DNA from: Psoroptes ovis
Lineage: Eukaryota; Arthropoda; Arachnida; Sarcoptiformes; Psoroptidae
Length of the DNA: 64,000 nt
Direction of reading: 5' to 3'
NCBI GenBank assembly: GCA_002943765.1
Contig: PQWQ01000027.1
Span: forward strand, 558,001-622,000
Shown here piece by piece: positions 10,825 through 22,882 of this stretch (the stretch's first letter is position 1; each line of letters begins with the position of its first letter). The notes under the pieces are model-generated. The model made no database searches, was not told the origin of the DNA, and saw nothing but the letters and a program-made list of their open reading frames with translations. The position numbers and the translations under genes were made by a program.

Positions 10825-12482
10825 TTTCTTTCAATTCAAATCAAAAAAATAAATAAATAAACGACAAAATACAACGAAATATTGATATTTCGTTAATTTA
10901 TAAACAATTAGCAATCGAAACAAATATTTCGATTGTGTTCACATTTTTTTCTTCGATATGACTATGAATCAAAATTTATTCACATTTTTCGTTCAGATGC
11001 TGCACTACTATTGCTTGTTCATGGCTTTTAGTTTTGTTTTCTCGTCAATATTTGACAATCGATTTCAAATTAACGAACAACTTACAATTTACTCATATGA
11101 CAAAATCAAATTGAAAATCGTTGCCCAGGATTTTTGTTTATTGTTATTTTCTCCTCTTCGAAAAAATCTGTTCGTATGTCGACTATAGTAAAAAGCATCA
11201 AACTTTGAACAAGCATCAAATTATTGATCAATGAATTTCTAAGCTAAATGTAATTAATTACTTTGAAAATGTATGAAAAATTATTGAAAAAGATATCGAA
11301 CAGCCAGTAGGGTTTCAAACGAGGCTTGAAATAGCAAATAAATTCAAATCTGATTTCAATTTACCATCTTGAAATGGTATTTTTCTCAAATCGACCAAAT
11401 GTCGCGTGTCAGGTCTAAGATGATGAAGTAGAATTTTCTTAAGATTTTCATTTGATTTTTTCTTATAATAAACAAATGACCCGATGATGGACACGAGCCA
11501 GGTTAATCTAAAAAAACGGCAGCTGGTGCCGTTTTGTAGGGTGACCTAAGACGGCAGATGTTTTACTTTTGTCTCTATTTTTTATGCAGTTAAAACGCGT
11601 GCTAACCAATTATTGGAAATTTTCACATTTTTTAAAATTGAAAACAAAAAATTTATCGCCTCAAGTCATGGTTCACAAAACGAACACGGGTCTATATATT
11701 GTTTAAAATATATTCTCTCTATTTCAATCATCAGTCAGCCTATTCATAGCCAAACTGACCCTTGATTTAAACAAAATGAATAAAACGGGTTTTTTCACCA
11801 TTATGTTTAATAGGTTTTAAATTCAAGAAAAAATTAAATGTTCCATATGCCATATTCAATCAATTTATGTGTTTTTTATGATTTACGAAAAACAACTGGA
11901 TTTTCTGTTTTAATAATATGAACGCGTGCCAGGTGCCCTTAGACGATGATAACAATAATCAGAGTAATCAGACCATTGAAAACCATGGTCGGTACATTTA
12001 AAATTCTGTATCATATAGACAAAGGTAGTTGATATTGTTTTTCATCCACCCAAATCCAAAGATAGATAGAAACAGTCCAATCTGTTGATGAAAATGAAAC
12101 TTGAACCTTAGTATGGGCACAGAAGAAGAAACAAGTAAAGGAAAAACACGTAGTACCTAATTTAATTTCGTTGACCCTTATTTTCGAAAAAAATTCCCTC
12201 ATTTCAATAAGGCTATAACTTGGGTCTGTTCAACTGATAACTACTATATGCATATGAATGTATTAAGTGTCAAAGATCAAAAACGACAGCTGCAAAATTG
12301 GTGTTTCGTATATTTTTTTCAGACCATATGTCGTTTTTTACTTTTTGTAAAACTTTGAAGCCGAACGAGTGTATAAATATTGGAGATTTCGTTTGGAAAA
12401 ATTTTTCATTTCGATTTTTGCCAAAAGTTTTCGACCTTAGAAAAACTCGAAACACCAAAAGTGCCTGAACATTTCTTGGAAA
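10825..12482. other. Intergenic 1.66 kb between divergent genes
   Basis: Lies between the CENP-B-like gene (-) and the tincar-like gene (+), so it holds both promoters. Visible items: a 9-bp-arm hairpin at 11513-11534 (AAAACGGCA / TGCCGTTTT) and two related segments beginning CGCGTG(T/C)CAGGT near 11403 and 11933, both followed by a TTAGAC/CTAAGATGATG-like stretch. These might be remnants of an old repeat. No frame looks coding. Confidence 0.5.
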
Positions 12483-14844
12483 ATGTCTTCAACATCGAAA
12501 ACATTGAAAAAAACATCAATTTTCAAACAATTCTGTAGTTATTATTCATTGAATACGATCACATCTTTATGGTATTCAATGTTGACATTGTGTCTGCAAC
12601 TGTATTTGATTTATGAAGCTATTAATCGATTTAAATCATATATTACATTATCATGGCCAAACGGACGAATACCGAATGAATCGATTAATTTTTACCTGTT
12701 TTTCATATCAACCAGTATCATCGTGTTGCCATTTTATTTGATTGTAACATTGATGAAAATTGGTAATTATTCAAATGATGGCCACCAGATTGGACGATTT
12801 GATTTGAAAAAATATTTTGAACATTTCAATGATGAGTCAATGATCAATAATGATGATGATGATCATAAAAAGAAATCGATTAATCGATCAAAATTATTAA
12901 TACGATTGTTGTGGAAACATTCAATTCCGATTGGTTCATTATTACATATGATAATGGCCATTTGTCTGTTGTTACCACGTATAATGATTGATTCACAATT
13001 AATAAGACATGGTTTCATGGATAAATCTTTCATATGGAAAAGTGATTTTGATTTCATTCTGAAACGATTCAATGGAAAAGTAATGTTTAATTTTTTCAAT
13101 CTAATCAAAATAATTGATCAAAATGAATATGAAAATTTAAATTTATATGAAAAGTTGACAATGAAAACATCGGCGAGTATAATCAACAAAAATTTTAGCC
13201 ATGAATCATCATCAACAGTCATTTCGTTGGAAATGATCAACATAATAACTGCATTAGCAATGATCATAATCAAATATTCACAAGTATTTTGGACAATTTC
13301 GAAAAAATTTTCATTCATATTGACCTTACAATTATTGTTGAATTCATTCTTGACCATCGTAGTGTTGAATACATTCGAAATCGGTATGAAATTGTTCATT
13401 TGTGATCCAACAAACATGTTGATAAAATATCGTGAACAAACATTGTTGTCATTATATCAGCTGATTATATTGACCATTGTATTCATAATCATTCTACAGC
13501 TGTCATCAATATCAATCTATACATTCGGCGTGCAAAAATATAATGAATATCGTCTTTATCGTACTAAATCAACATATCAGCTGAATAAATATAATAATGA
13601 TGATAAATTTAATCCATTGACTCGTTCCGCTTCAATATCATCAACATCATTATCATTTATGTTGTCATTCATGTTTTTATTTCTATTACTATTGATAATA
13701 TCACCGCTGTTTTATGAATATACAATCATTTATTCGGGTACACTGAATTTTTCAACTCTTTTAATGTTGTTATCCGTTATATTTTATTTTCTATCATGGA
13801 TTTTAATATGGATTTTGTTGATATTGAAAACAAAATGGAATTTCAATTATGATGATATTGAACAACATTTGCAGCAACAGCAATTGAATAATAATTTCAA
13901 TTCATTACTGATAACAAATGATGGAAAATATTATAAAATCACCGACAATATTTCGACAATGACAATCATTAATTTCATTCAAAATAATTGCTCAGTGAAT
14001 AATTCATATAATGGAAATATGATTGAAATGAAAACACTGCGAAAATCATCATTGAAAAATGGTGGGCATCAGCAACAATTGCAACAATATAATCATGGTA
14101 CATTGAGCAAGAATTTTCGTTATAAATCAACGAAGAAATCAAATGAACATCATAAACCATATGAAACATTAGAAAAACGTATTACATTTGAAAATGATAG
14201 TAACAATGGAATCGATTCAGATGATTCAGGTGATTATGCTACATTTCATCGATTAAAACGTACATATTCATTGAATCCTAATGTAAGTCCTAATTGATGG
14301 TCCAATTCGTATTCCAGCTTTTCTAATCAACTCTTTTTCTTGTTAATTACAGACTATAGCCCACAAATCAATCCGTTATCAACCAACACAACAACAACAG
14401 CTGCAACAACAACAACAACAAAATCAAACCTCAAACATTGTTTATGGTTTATCAATGTGCAATCATCACCACCAACAATCAATCAAAATAATGGATGATA
14501 ATCTAAATCAAAATCAAACTTTAAATCAAAATAATAATGATCATTGTAGTGATATATCGAGTGGTTTTCATTCGGATAATAGCAGTGACAATGCTATCAA
14601 TGCTAATACATCATCATTAATCGATTTAGAAAATTTGGATGAAAAATTGATCGATATGATACCACCGGTAATGCGTAGCATTACGCCGATAAAATCACCC
14701 GGACATTTATTTAAATCATTTTTCAATAATGATCAAAACACCATCAATGATACTGGTGATTTGATGATGAATGAAACTCGAACCAAATTGCTTGAATTTA
14801 CTGAAAACCCAGATTATAGTAAATATTATTTGCCACAAATGTAG
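12483..14844 (+). CDS. Tincar-like multipass membrane protein
   Basis: Exons 12483-14282 and 14353-14844 (70-bp intron, GTAAGT..ATTACAG) give 763 aa. The N-terminal 460 residues have about eight hydrophobic segments, starting with LWYSMLTLCLQLYLIYEAI and including long ones near FFISTSIIVLPFYLIVTLM, ALAMIIIKYSQVF, LILTIVFIIILQLSSISIY, and the pair before residue 455. The LWYS..LQ.YL.Y.A..R...SWP opening and the eight-helix layout fit Drosophila Tincar, a membrane protein needed in heart and eye development; the assignment is from memory of the family and is not certain. The cytosolic C-terminus is long and Gln/Asn/Ser-rich, with YETLEKRITF, SDDSGDYATFHRLKRT and ISSGFHSDNSSDN. Polyadenylation signals AATAAA are at 14900 and 14910. 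Confidence 0.72.
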
Positions 14845-15367
14845 AATAGTCTTAATATTTTGATTAATGATCATATGGAAATTGACCATTGATTTTGTAA
14901 ATAAATATAAATAAATTTTAAATGAAATAATTTCCAGTGTTTTTTGCTTGAAATTCTATTGCTCATATATAATAATGATGACGACAGTCTAATAATGATT
15001 CTAGGTTATTAGGTCCTATTTTTTCCATTATTATTGTTGTTGTTGTTGATCTTGTTGTTCCATACTTGTGTATATCACCACTATTACAAAGCCATCGGCA
15101 TTGAAAATTATATAGAAATGGTCTTTGATTCTTTGATAATTATTATTTGTGATTGTTTGTACATTAAGAATGAATTATAAAACCATCATTTATATTTTGT
15201 TTTCATTAATTTTCAACGCTAATTATTGTGATCTATGAATATTTCAAAATCAAAATAATGAAATAATCGAAAACAAATTACGAATACCCGAATGATTGGT
15301 TGATATTTCTGTGGAGTTTTATTATTTATTATTGAATATTGATTGAAGAGATACAATTTATGTTCAA
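14845..15367. other. Intergenic, no gene seen
   Basis: 523 bp carrying the 3' end of the tincar-like gene (AATAAA at 14900 and 14910) and the promoter of the next plus-strand gene. Short TTG runs only. Confidence 0.6.
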
Positions 15368-16849
15368 ATGTTCATCATTCATTTAGAAATATTTATTTTC
15401 TTTTTCATTATAAAAATTATCGATTGTCAAAATAATGATAATAATTATTCCTTATCATCATTGCTCGAAACGAAATTATCATCAAAAGAATTTTTCAAAA
15501 GTTCAAAACCAAAATATTTAAATGAAAAATGTGATTTTGAAAAAATTCCAGCACGTGGTTGTTATTTACGTGAATCATATTGTAGTCTACATCGATGTAT
15601 TTGTAAACCAGATTTCCCTATCAACATTGCTGATCGTTTATGTTTAGCTAAATTGAAACAAATCGGTGATCAATGTGAATTCGATGAAGAATGTCAACCT
15701 GGAAGTATATGTCGGTTTGATCAACAACAATTCAATGATATTAATCATTATTATGAAGATGATGATGATGATCGAATGATCGTTAAACGAAAATGTCAAT
15801 GTAAAAATGGTTATATTTATTCAACGAAACAACAAAAATGTATTAAAGGTTTAAAAGGTGCTAAATGTACCAGCGATGATGATTGTCATGATAACCGTAA
15901 TATGTTTTGTAGTTTAATCACATGTGAATGTAAATATGGTTATATATGGTCTAGTATTGATGAATATTGTATGAAACGTTCGAAATATGATGAATTATGT
16001 GATCAATCAATTAATTGTAAATTATATGATGAATTCAGTGATTGTGATCCAACAACCAAACGTTGTGTTTGTGGTAAATTCCTTTCACATGAATATATCC
16101 TCGATGAAATTACAAGACGTTGTGTTAGTTGTCCAAAAAATCGTCTAAATCAAACAACAAACACTTGTCTGCCGGAGAAAACAACCGTTGATTATAATCA
16201 GCTGAATCATATCACCAACAGCCGAAATGGTCTACAACAATATAGTATTTATATTGTACTTAGTATGGCACCATTTTTCATTTTTGCATTGATCGGTTTT
16301 ATTTATCGTTTTATTAATCCATATGGTACATTGAATGCTGAACAAATTATTGTTGAAAATAATAGAGAAAACAATAACAACAATTGTGCACAATTAATTG
16401 ATAATAATAATAATAATTTCGATGATCATAATGAGTTTACAATTGCCAATAATCACAGTAATAATATCATCAATTATGACCAATATTGCCTTTCAGTTGA
16501 TTTAGACATGATCAACAATAATAGCAGCAGTAGGAATCCAATGAATGCCATTAACACCTTCTTGCTAACACCCGCCATCTGCGATAGTAACAACCATTCA
16601 CCACAACCAGCAACCACCACCACCACCACCACCACACAATCATTACAACCATCATGTTTATTATTATCATCATCATCATTATCATTATCAACACATTTGT
16701 TACAATTACCACCGGAACCACCACCATCATATGATCTAGCATCACAAGATATGCCACCATCTTATGATGAAGTTATTGGTGAACAAAGACAACGACAGCA
16801 GCAGCAGCAACAGGATCAGCAATCGAATTCTTGGACCCAGCAAAAATGA
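15368..16849 (+). CDS. Cys-rich (EB/EGF-like) single-pass membrane protein with PPxY tail
   Basis: 493 aa in one exon; not assigned to a named gene. Residues 1-20 (FIIHLEIFIFFFIIKIIDCQ) form a signal peptide. Residues about 50-275 are Cys-rich with repeated EB/EGF-like units: CDFEKIPARGCYLRESYCS, CKPDFP, QIGDQCEFDEECQPGSIC, CQCKNGYIYS, GAKCTSDDDCHDNRNMFC, CECKYGYIWS. One membrane helix follows near 293-317 (IYIVLSMAPFFIFALIGFIY). The cytosolic tail is Asn/Ser/Thr-rich and ends with two PPxY motifs, PPPSY at about 451-455 and PPSYDEV at about 463. PPxY motifs recruit WW-domain proteins such as NEDD4-family ubiquitin ligases. Topology: extracellular Cys-rich region, cytosolic PPxY. Function unknown; receptor or trafficking adaptor is inference. 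Confidence 0.8.
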   Translation: MFIIHLEIFIFFFIIKIIDCQNNDNNYSLSSLLETKLSSKEFFKSSKPKYLNEKCDFEKIPARGCYLRESYCSLHRCICKPDFPINIADRLCLAKLKQIGDQCEFDEECQPGSICRFDQQQFNDINHYYEDDDDDRMIVKRKCQCKNGYIYSTKQQKCIKGLKGAKCTSDDDCHDNRNMFCSLITCECKYGYIWSSIDEYCMKRSKYDELCDQSINCKLYDEFSDCDPTTKRCVCGKFLSHEYILDEITRRCVSCPKNRLNQTTNTCLPEKTTVDYNQLNHITNSRNGLQQYSIYIVLSMAPFFIFALIGFIYRFINPYGTLNAEQIIVENNRENNNNNCAQLIDNNNNNFDDHNEFTIANNHSNNIINYDQYCLSVDLDMINNNSSSRNPMNAINTFLLTPAICDSNNHSPQPATTTTTTTTQSLQPSCLLLSSSSLSLSTHLLQLPPEPPPSYDLASQDMPPSYDEVIGEQRQRQQQQQQDQQSNSWTQQK

Positions 16850-17529
16850 TCTTAAAGATTTCAATTCCTTTGAACCTTTGGCACAAAACATATCCCTGAA
16901 TTCCCAATTATTCAAATGTTTCAAAAAAAAAGAGATTTTTAATTCAATTTTCATTTTTGTTTCTGTTTAAAACAAATAACAAATAATATTCTTTGAATAA
17001 TTTGTAAATTATTAATCAATAATAACAAATAAAAATATTTAGGCTGTCCGAAAAGTTCTGGCCGATTTTCATGAACAACTCTATTGATTAAGCCGAATGA
17101 ACTTTTAGGACAGCCAAAATAATTGAAAAATTCCACTGTAATTAAAGGTGATTAAGAGGTTGAGTAAGGTGTAATAATAATGTGTGTTGTTGTGCACAAA
17201 CAAACAAACAAAATAAACAATTTGAATAATAATTTTTTGAAAATTAAGAAAATGAAAAATTGATTTTGTTGTCTAATTTTTTTAAAATATATAAATGAAA
17301 TTATAATTATTATAGTATCTATATATGTTGATATATTTACAAATCAACCAACCAAAAACAATTGATTGATTGATTTCATCCTAAAAAAATTGAATTTAAT
17401 CAAAGGCTATAGGTTTTCAAATATTATATAATTATTTGATTGTTTTTGTTTTTTTGATTTTGGATGGATTCTTTTGGGTTCCACACCCATAATCAATCAT
17501 TCATCGGGTTTAGTTCGATCATTTAATTC
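16850..17529. other. Intergenic with one MITE
   Basis: 680 bp between convergent genes (Cys-rich membrane protein + and mitoferrin -). Contains the palindromic MITE at 17038-17117; the rest is AT-rich 3' flank with nothing recognised. Confidence 0.7.
17038..17117. mobile_element. Mariner-like palindromic MITE, copy 1
   Basis: About 80 bp starting TTTAGGCTGTCCGAAAAGTT and ending with the inverted end AACTTTTAGGACAGCC. The centre, CTCTATTGATTAAGCCG, matches copies 5 and 7 (subtype B). This is the only copy of the family inside the gene-dense part. Confidence 0.8.
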
Positions 17530-18752
17530 TCATCTCAATGTCAGATGTAATTTGGTTGATGATTGATTTGTCGATATTGTTGATGCCATTGTTGACGGTG
17601 ACGACGATGACGATTGTTGTGATGAAGAATGAGATGCTGAAGGCGTTGCTGGTGATGATGGTGGTGATGAAATCGATGTGGATGATGATAATAAACTATC
17701 AGAACCTTTATCTCGTAAAACATATTTAAGAAATTCATACACAGACCATGAAATAGCTGTGGCTGGCATCGAATATAATACCCTTGCTTGCATACCTTGA
17801 AAATAACCTTTGAAACCACAACATTTATAAATAGTTAATATGGCACTATAAAGACCAGAAACGAAACGTTGTTTTGATGATTGCAACACTTGTCGTTCTT
17901 GTGTATTGATCAATGTTTTACAAACATCTAATGGTGTTGTAATGGCAGCGGCAAAACCACCAGCTACGGCACCAGATAGTACATGTACACTTGGATTATA
18001 TTCACGATTTTTATTCAATAAATTTTGCATCATTTCATATGTCATAAAATGTATCGATTGAAATGGTATGTTCATCGATAAATTCGTATAATAACTACGA
18101 TAAAATGCTTTGATACCTTCATTATCGAATACTGTTTTCAAACATTGTAAACTTGATTCATATGGACTATTATATATTTGTAAACGTTGTTTGATTACTT
18201 CAGCTGGATTCATAACGGCATCATGCAGTAATGTTGCCAAACATCCAGCAGCACCTTTTAAATTCGAAAAATGAAAATTAAAATCAAATCAATCTAAGAA
18301 AACAATAGTAAGTAACAAACCATGTGCTAAATGTGTTTGTTGATGACTAATCGTTGTACCACTCAATAATGTTTTCATATGTTCATAACAAGAATAATAT
18401 AAGGCATGTGCTGGACCAGCACTACAAAATACCACAGATACACCTTTGATCGGTCGCAAAACACCTTCATAAAGCATCATTTTATACAATGCTTCGGGTA
18501 CTGAACGATATGTTGCATTAGGACTTGGTCTTAGTGTTTGCATACGGGTCTAGAAAAGTCGAAAATTGGCCAAAAAATCAATAATCAATTCATAAAATAA
18601 AAGCTACTTAGTACCTTGACTGAATCAAGTGGATACATTATAACATGTTCCATCATACCAGCCGTTGCACCAGCCATCATGTGTACACCGACACTCGAAG
18701 TAGAAGGCATCGATTCATAATCATCTTCAAAGTCATTATTGTTTGACGACAT
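17530..18752 (-). CDS. Mitoferrin (SLC25A37/28 iron transporter)
   Basis: Mitochondrial inner-membrane carrier importing ferrous iron for heme and Fe-S synthesis (Mrs3/4 family). Exons on the minus strand: 18752-18615, 18549-18321 and 18254-17530 (introns of 65 and 66 bp), 363 aa. Three carrier repeats are visible with their signatures: YPLDSVK-TRMQ (split by intron 1), NPAEVIKQRLQ and TPLDVCKTLINTQ. VHMMAGATAGMMEH, PIKGVSVVFCSAGPAHALYY and GIKAFYRSYYTNLSMNIPFQ are strongly mitoferrin-like. The C-terminus adds a Ser/Pro/Thr-rich tail of about 60 residues not found in vertebrate members. The three exons join in frame with no loss of signature residues. Confidence 0.93.
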
Positions 18753-19757
18753 CGGTGGTGGTTGATGGATTAATTCTGGGTTTTTTTTGTTGATTTATTT
18801 AATGTTTGAATGTTATTTTTCTCCTTGAAAACAATAAAATTGCTAAATTGAATCACAATTTTCAATTGGAAAAATTCTATTTCAGAGAAATAATGAAACA
18901 ATTGATTGAATGTTTAATTCATTTTCATTTGAAACATCAATGTATTATTATCGTTCAAATATTCACAAAGAAATAATCAAATGTGAGTAGAAAAAAAAGA
19001 TCAAATGTTGCAATTATCTCTCGTCTATTTGATTTTTTAGAATAAAATAAAGTTGAATGATATACAATTTCATACAATAAATGAATGAATGATGATTGAA
19101 TTGAATTGAATTGAATCGAAAAAATTGATCGAAATGATTTCAGATTTTCTTCATTTGGGTATTTATCACATTTTTTTTCAAGTTATATTATAACTTATCT
19201 ATTCATTTGTATTAATACATTGTTACATCCACATTAGAACATAAGAAATACCAACCAACAGAAATACAATCGTTTGATGATATTTTTCATTTATTTATTT
19301 ATTTATCGTAATAACTAAATAATGAACATGCGCTTATGTGAATTGAAAATGAAAATAGCTACAATTTTACCTCGTTTATTCAAGAATTCAATGTTTTAGC
19401 GTTGATTTACAATTAATGTTGATTTCGATTAATGTTTTTTTTATGTTTTTTGGTTAAATATATTTTGCTTGAAGCATTAAACAAAAATATAAAAAGCATT
19501 GAATCGTTGTAGTTAATGGTAAACACACAAACAAACAAACAAACAATCATACACATGTTCCATCATAATTCGTCGTCTGTTTTAACCCTGCACATTCGTA
19601 CATTTAAATTCGAAATACCAATCAGGGTTAGAATAGGAATTTTTCAGGGGAAAAAATTTGAAAATTTCAACTCGGATTAATTCTAATTTGAATTTGGTTT
19701 TGTTTATTTAAGATTTCTAATTACAATAAAATTGATTTAAAAAATGAATTTAAAAAA
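18753..19757. other. Intergenic 1 kb, no gene seen
   Basis: Between mitoferrin (5' flank) and merlin (3' end), both minus strand. AT-rich with short GAATT and AAAC runs (CAAA repeats near 19528). Nothing recognised. Confidence 0.6.
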
Positions 19758-22306
19758 TTACAAATCTTCAAAAAATGCAACACGTGCTTTAGTTGTACCG
19801 GATAATGTACGTTTAAGCGTTGAATATTTATTTTCACCTTTAACAATATTATCTTCATATATTTTATCCAACAATGTTAAACGTTCATCAATTTTAAGGA
19901 TTTGTATTTCACTTTTCAAATCTTTTAATTGTTCTTGTAATTGTTTTGATTTTTTCATATATTCTAAACGTTCTTTTTCCACTTCGGATTCAATTTTTTC
20001 CACATCAAATTCATTTACAATTAATTGTTCAGGTATAAAACTATATGATTCATTCATATTTTCGCTATTATCATTAGCAGTAGGGCTATTCGTAGGTTCG
20101 ATTGACCATTCTTTTTCAAAGGATTGAGTGTTATTGCTGCTATTATTTTGTACTATTGAAGATTGTAACATTGACATTGAAGTAGATGATTGAGTTTGAT
20201 TGCTGGGATAATAATCATTGTTTGTATTACTGTTGTTTTCAGATGAATATTGATTATTATAATCAACTATAGCGTTGTTGGGGTCTTCATAAATAAAATT
20301 CGATGAATGTTGTTGAATATGATCCGTAGTATTGTTGTTGTTATGGCTCACAAATGAACACCATGATTTTTTAACATCATGATGATATGGTGATATCTGG
20401 ATTGCATTGCTGCTATTATTATTATTATTATTCAATCCATTTAGACTAGATGATCCAACTAAAATATCAGGCATATCACAGCCATTATTTGTTACTTTCG
20501 ATGTTTGATGCAAATGATGATGATGTGAATGTGGTAATTGATGATGATGAAAAGGTGGACAAGGTGTTGCTGATGGTGGTGGTGGTGGTGTATGTGTGGA
20601 CATTGTTGTCGGTGATGATAACGGTGGATGCGATGGCAACAAATTCTCTTGACTTGTATTGTTTTGCTGCTGTTGTTGTTGTTGTTGCTGTTGATGATAT
20701 TTGTTCAACAGCAACAACAGCTGTTTTGTTGATAATTTTGTACTATAAAGTTCTTCTTTTAATTGTTCAGCCTCCTTTTGACGGCGATCAGTTTCTTCGG
20801 CCAATGTTGTCGCTAATAGCTCGGCTTCTTCAGCTTTCCGTTGAATCATATGTTTTTCTTCTTCAGTTTTAATTGCAGTAATTTTTATCCGTTGTATTTC
20901 GGCTTCAGCTTCGGCTGCTTTTTGCGATAGTAGCATTGCTTCTTCTTCAGCTACACGTGCTTTTTCGGCCAATAATTCAGCAGTTTCTTCACTACGCCGC
21001 AATGCTTCTTGTACGTTATGTGCTTCTTCCTGGTACTGCAACAAACGTTGTTCAAGTTGTTGTTTTTCTTTTTCCGCTTCTTCTCTTAGTTCTTTTTCTT
21101 TCAGAAATCGGGACCGTTCTAGCTGACGGCGGGTTTTTTCCTCTTTTGCTTGAGCTTTCATTTGTTGTAACTCGATCGAATCTGGTTTACGTCTTCGCAT
21201 GAAAAGATCATGATTACCAATGCATAAATCTAGGGACAATAATCACCCATGAAATAGAATTGATCAATCAAAATAGAAGGCGAACTTACCTAATATCAAT
21301 TTATTCAATCTTGATTTTGATGAATAAAAATGAAAACTTGTTGCATTCTTTTCAATTAGTCGAATGACAAATTTTTTATCATCATAACTAATATTTCTGA
21401 TTTCACTCCATGAAAATGTTATCTGAGGTGATAGTTTATTGTCTTTTTCATAAATATTCAAACCCAGTGCTGTTACACCTAACCATAGTTCACTTTCTTT
21501 TTTATTACTAATCAAAAAATAATTTACACCATACATTTCAAGATCTTGTGCAATTTTAAGATATTCAGTTTCAGCTTCATCTCGAGTCATACCTTTATGA
21601 TCTTCATACCAGATACGTATTTTATCTTGCCACATTTGTTCAGTCATTTGATATTGTTCCAATACACCACGTGGTAACAATTCATTGACATCTAATTTAT
21701 TCATACCACGGTACAATGATTCATTGTAATCACCATATTTTGATTGAACAGCATATGATGCTAACAGCACGCTAACTTCAGCCGGACAATGAATGTCCAT
21801 GTTTAAAATACTTTGTTTTACTTGAAGAAAAAATAAATGCTGCGTAACTTCTTGTATCAGCTCTTCGGCAACATCTTCCGGGAAGAATTTGGCTAAAAAC
21901 AGAAATGTCATCATTGAATTGTCAACATTTGTTGCTGCGGATGATGATGATTTTTTATTTTGAATATTTAAAAATTGTTGTTGTTGTGTTGAGCGTTTTT
22001 GTATGGCAACATCTTGATCACAGACACGTTTAGACATTTTCAACCAGCTGATAAAACCTTTTGAATCAACGAATTGTAATCCGAAATACCAGACTTCACG
22101 CAGTCCTTTAATTCAAGAAACAAGACTCAATATTAAGATCATTATAATCGGAATGAATACTCACCTATGGCACGAGTAACAAGATCAAACAAATCTTTAC
22201 CAGTTGCATTTTTATCAATTTCAAATTCTAATTGTGCATCCATTGTATGCACTTGTACTGGTATCAGCTTTTTATGTTTAGAAAATGATAATAGCTTTGA
22301 AAACAT
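19758..22306 (-). CDS. NF2: Merlin (NF2) tumour suppressor homologue
   Basis: FERM-domain scaffold that activates the Hippo pathway at the plasma membrane. Exons on the minus strand: 22306-22165, 22105-21290 and 21229-19758 (introns 59 and 60 bp), 809 aa. FERM spans about 15-325: LFDLVTRAIGLREVWYFGLQ, WLKMSKRVCDQD, AKFFPEDVAEELIQE, HLFFLQVKQSIL, YQMTEQMW (the merlin blue-box region), YLKIAQDLEMYGVNYF. Then DLCIGNHDLFMRRRKPDS and QQMKAQAKEEKTRR begin the alpha-helical coiled coil. The C-terminus NKYSTLKRTLSGTTKARVAFF closely matches Drosophila merlin rather than moesin, and lacks the ezrin-type C-terminal phospho-Thr motif. Odd points: a Gln/Ser-rich insert of about 25 residues in FERM lobe F1, and a long Gln/Asn/Pro-rich insert (about 520-690) between coiled coil and tail, making it longer than the human 595 aa. 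Confidence 0.95.
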
Positions 22307-22882
22307 CTTGTTTTAAATGAATTTTTGTACTGTTTATCAATCACAATTATTTGAATTAAATAAACACAGATCAATATCAGATCATGAATTCATCAACGAT
22401 TGACGATTAAACCCTTAGAAATCTTTGGTTATTGCATGGCGATCATGTTATATTGATGGTAACGGATCATCATCTTTGATTAGGGATAAACATCAACCAC
22501 AATCAATCGTAAAAATATTTAATCATAATCAAAGCGTAACTGGTGGTTGGCATCAATCCAAAACGAGTAAAACATTGAAATGAAAATCAAAACAACTCAG
22601 CGCCATCTGTTGCGCGGTAAACAAACAAATTGACAGGAAAAAAAATTAAAAGGTCGAAGATTTTTGTTTTTATTTATTTATTTTTACAATTTTCAACATT
22701 TCAACATTCATTTTCATTCATTCATTTATTTATTTTGATCATTGAACATTCATTTTGCTGCTGTTTGCGTATGTTTATTTTATTTTTGTTGACAAAAATG
22801 ATTTTTTAATTTCAATTGAAAACAGCAAAAAACAAATTGAAATCAAATCAAATCAAATAATTCAAGTTTTATTTAAAATAAA
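22307..22882. promoter_or_regulatory. Divergent promoter region merlin/AUP1
   Basis: 576 bp between the start codons of merlin (-) and AUP1 (+). Contains GCGCCATCTGTTGCGCGG near 22601, a GC-rich island in otherwise AT-rich DNA. A related CAGATGGCAGC is found at 9300. Function as a promoter element is inference. Confidence 0.45.

Noticed and set aside
22420..22440. Partial match to miR-9 (ATCTTTGGTTAT)
   Set aside because: Only about 11 bases agree and no hairpin partner was seen.
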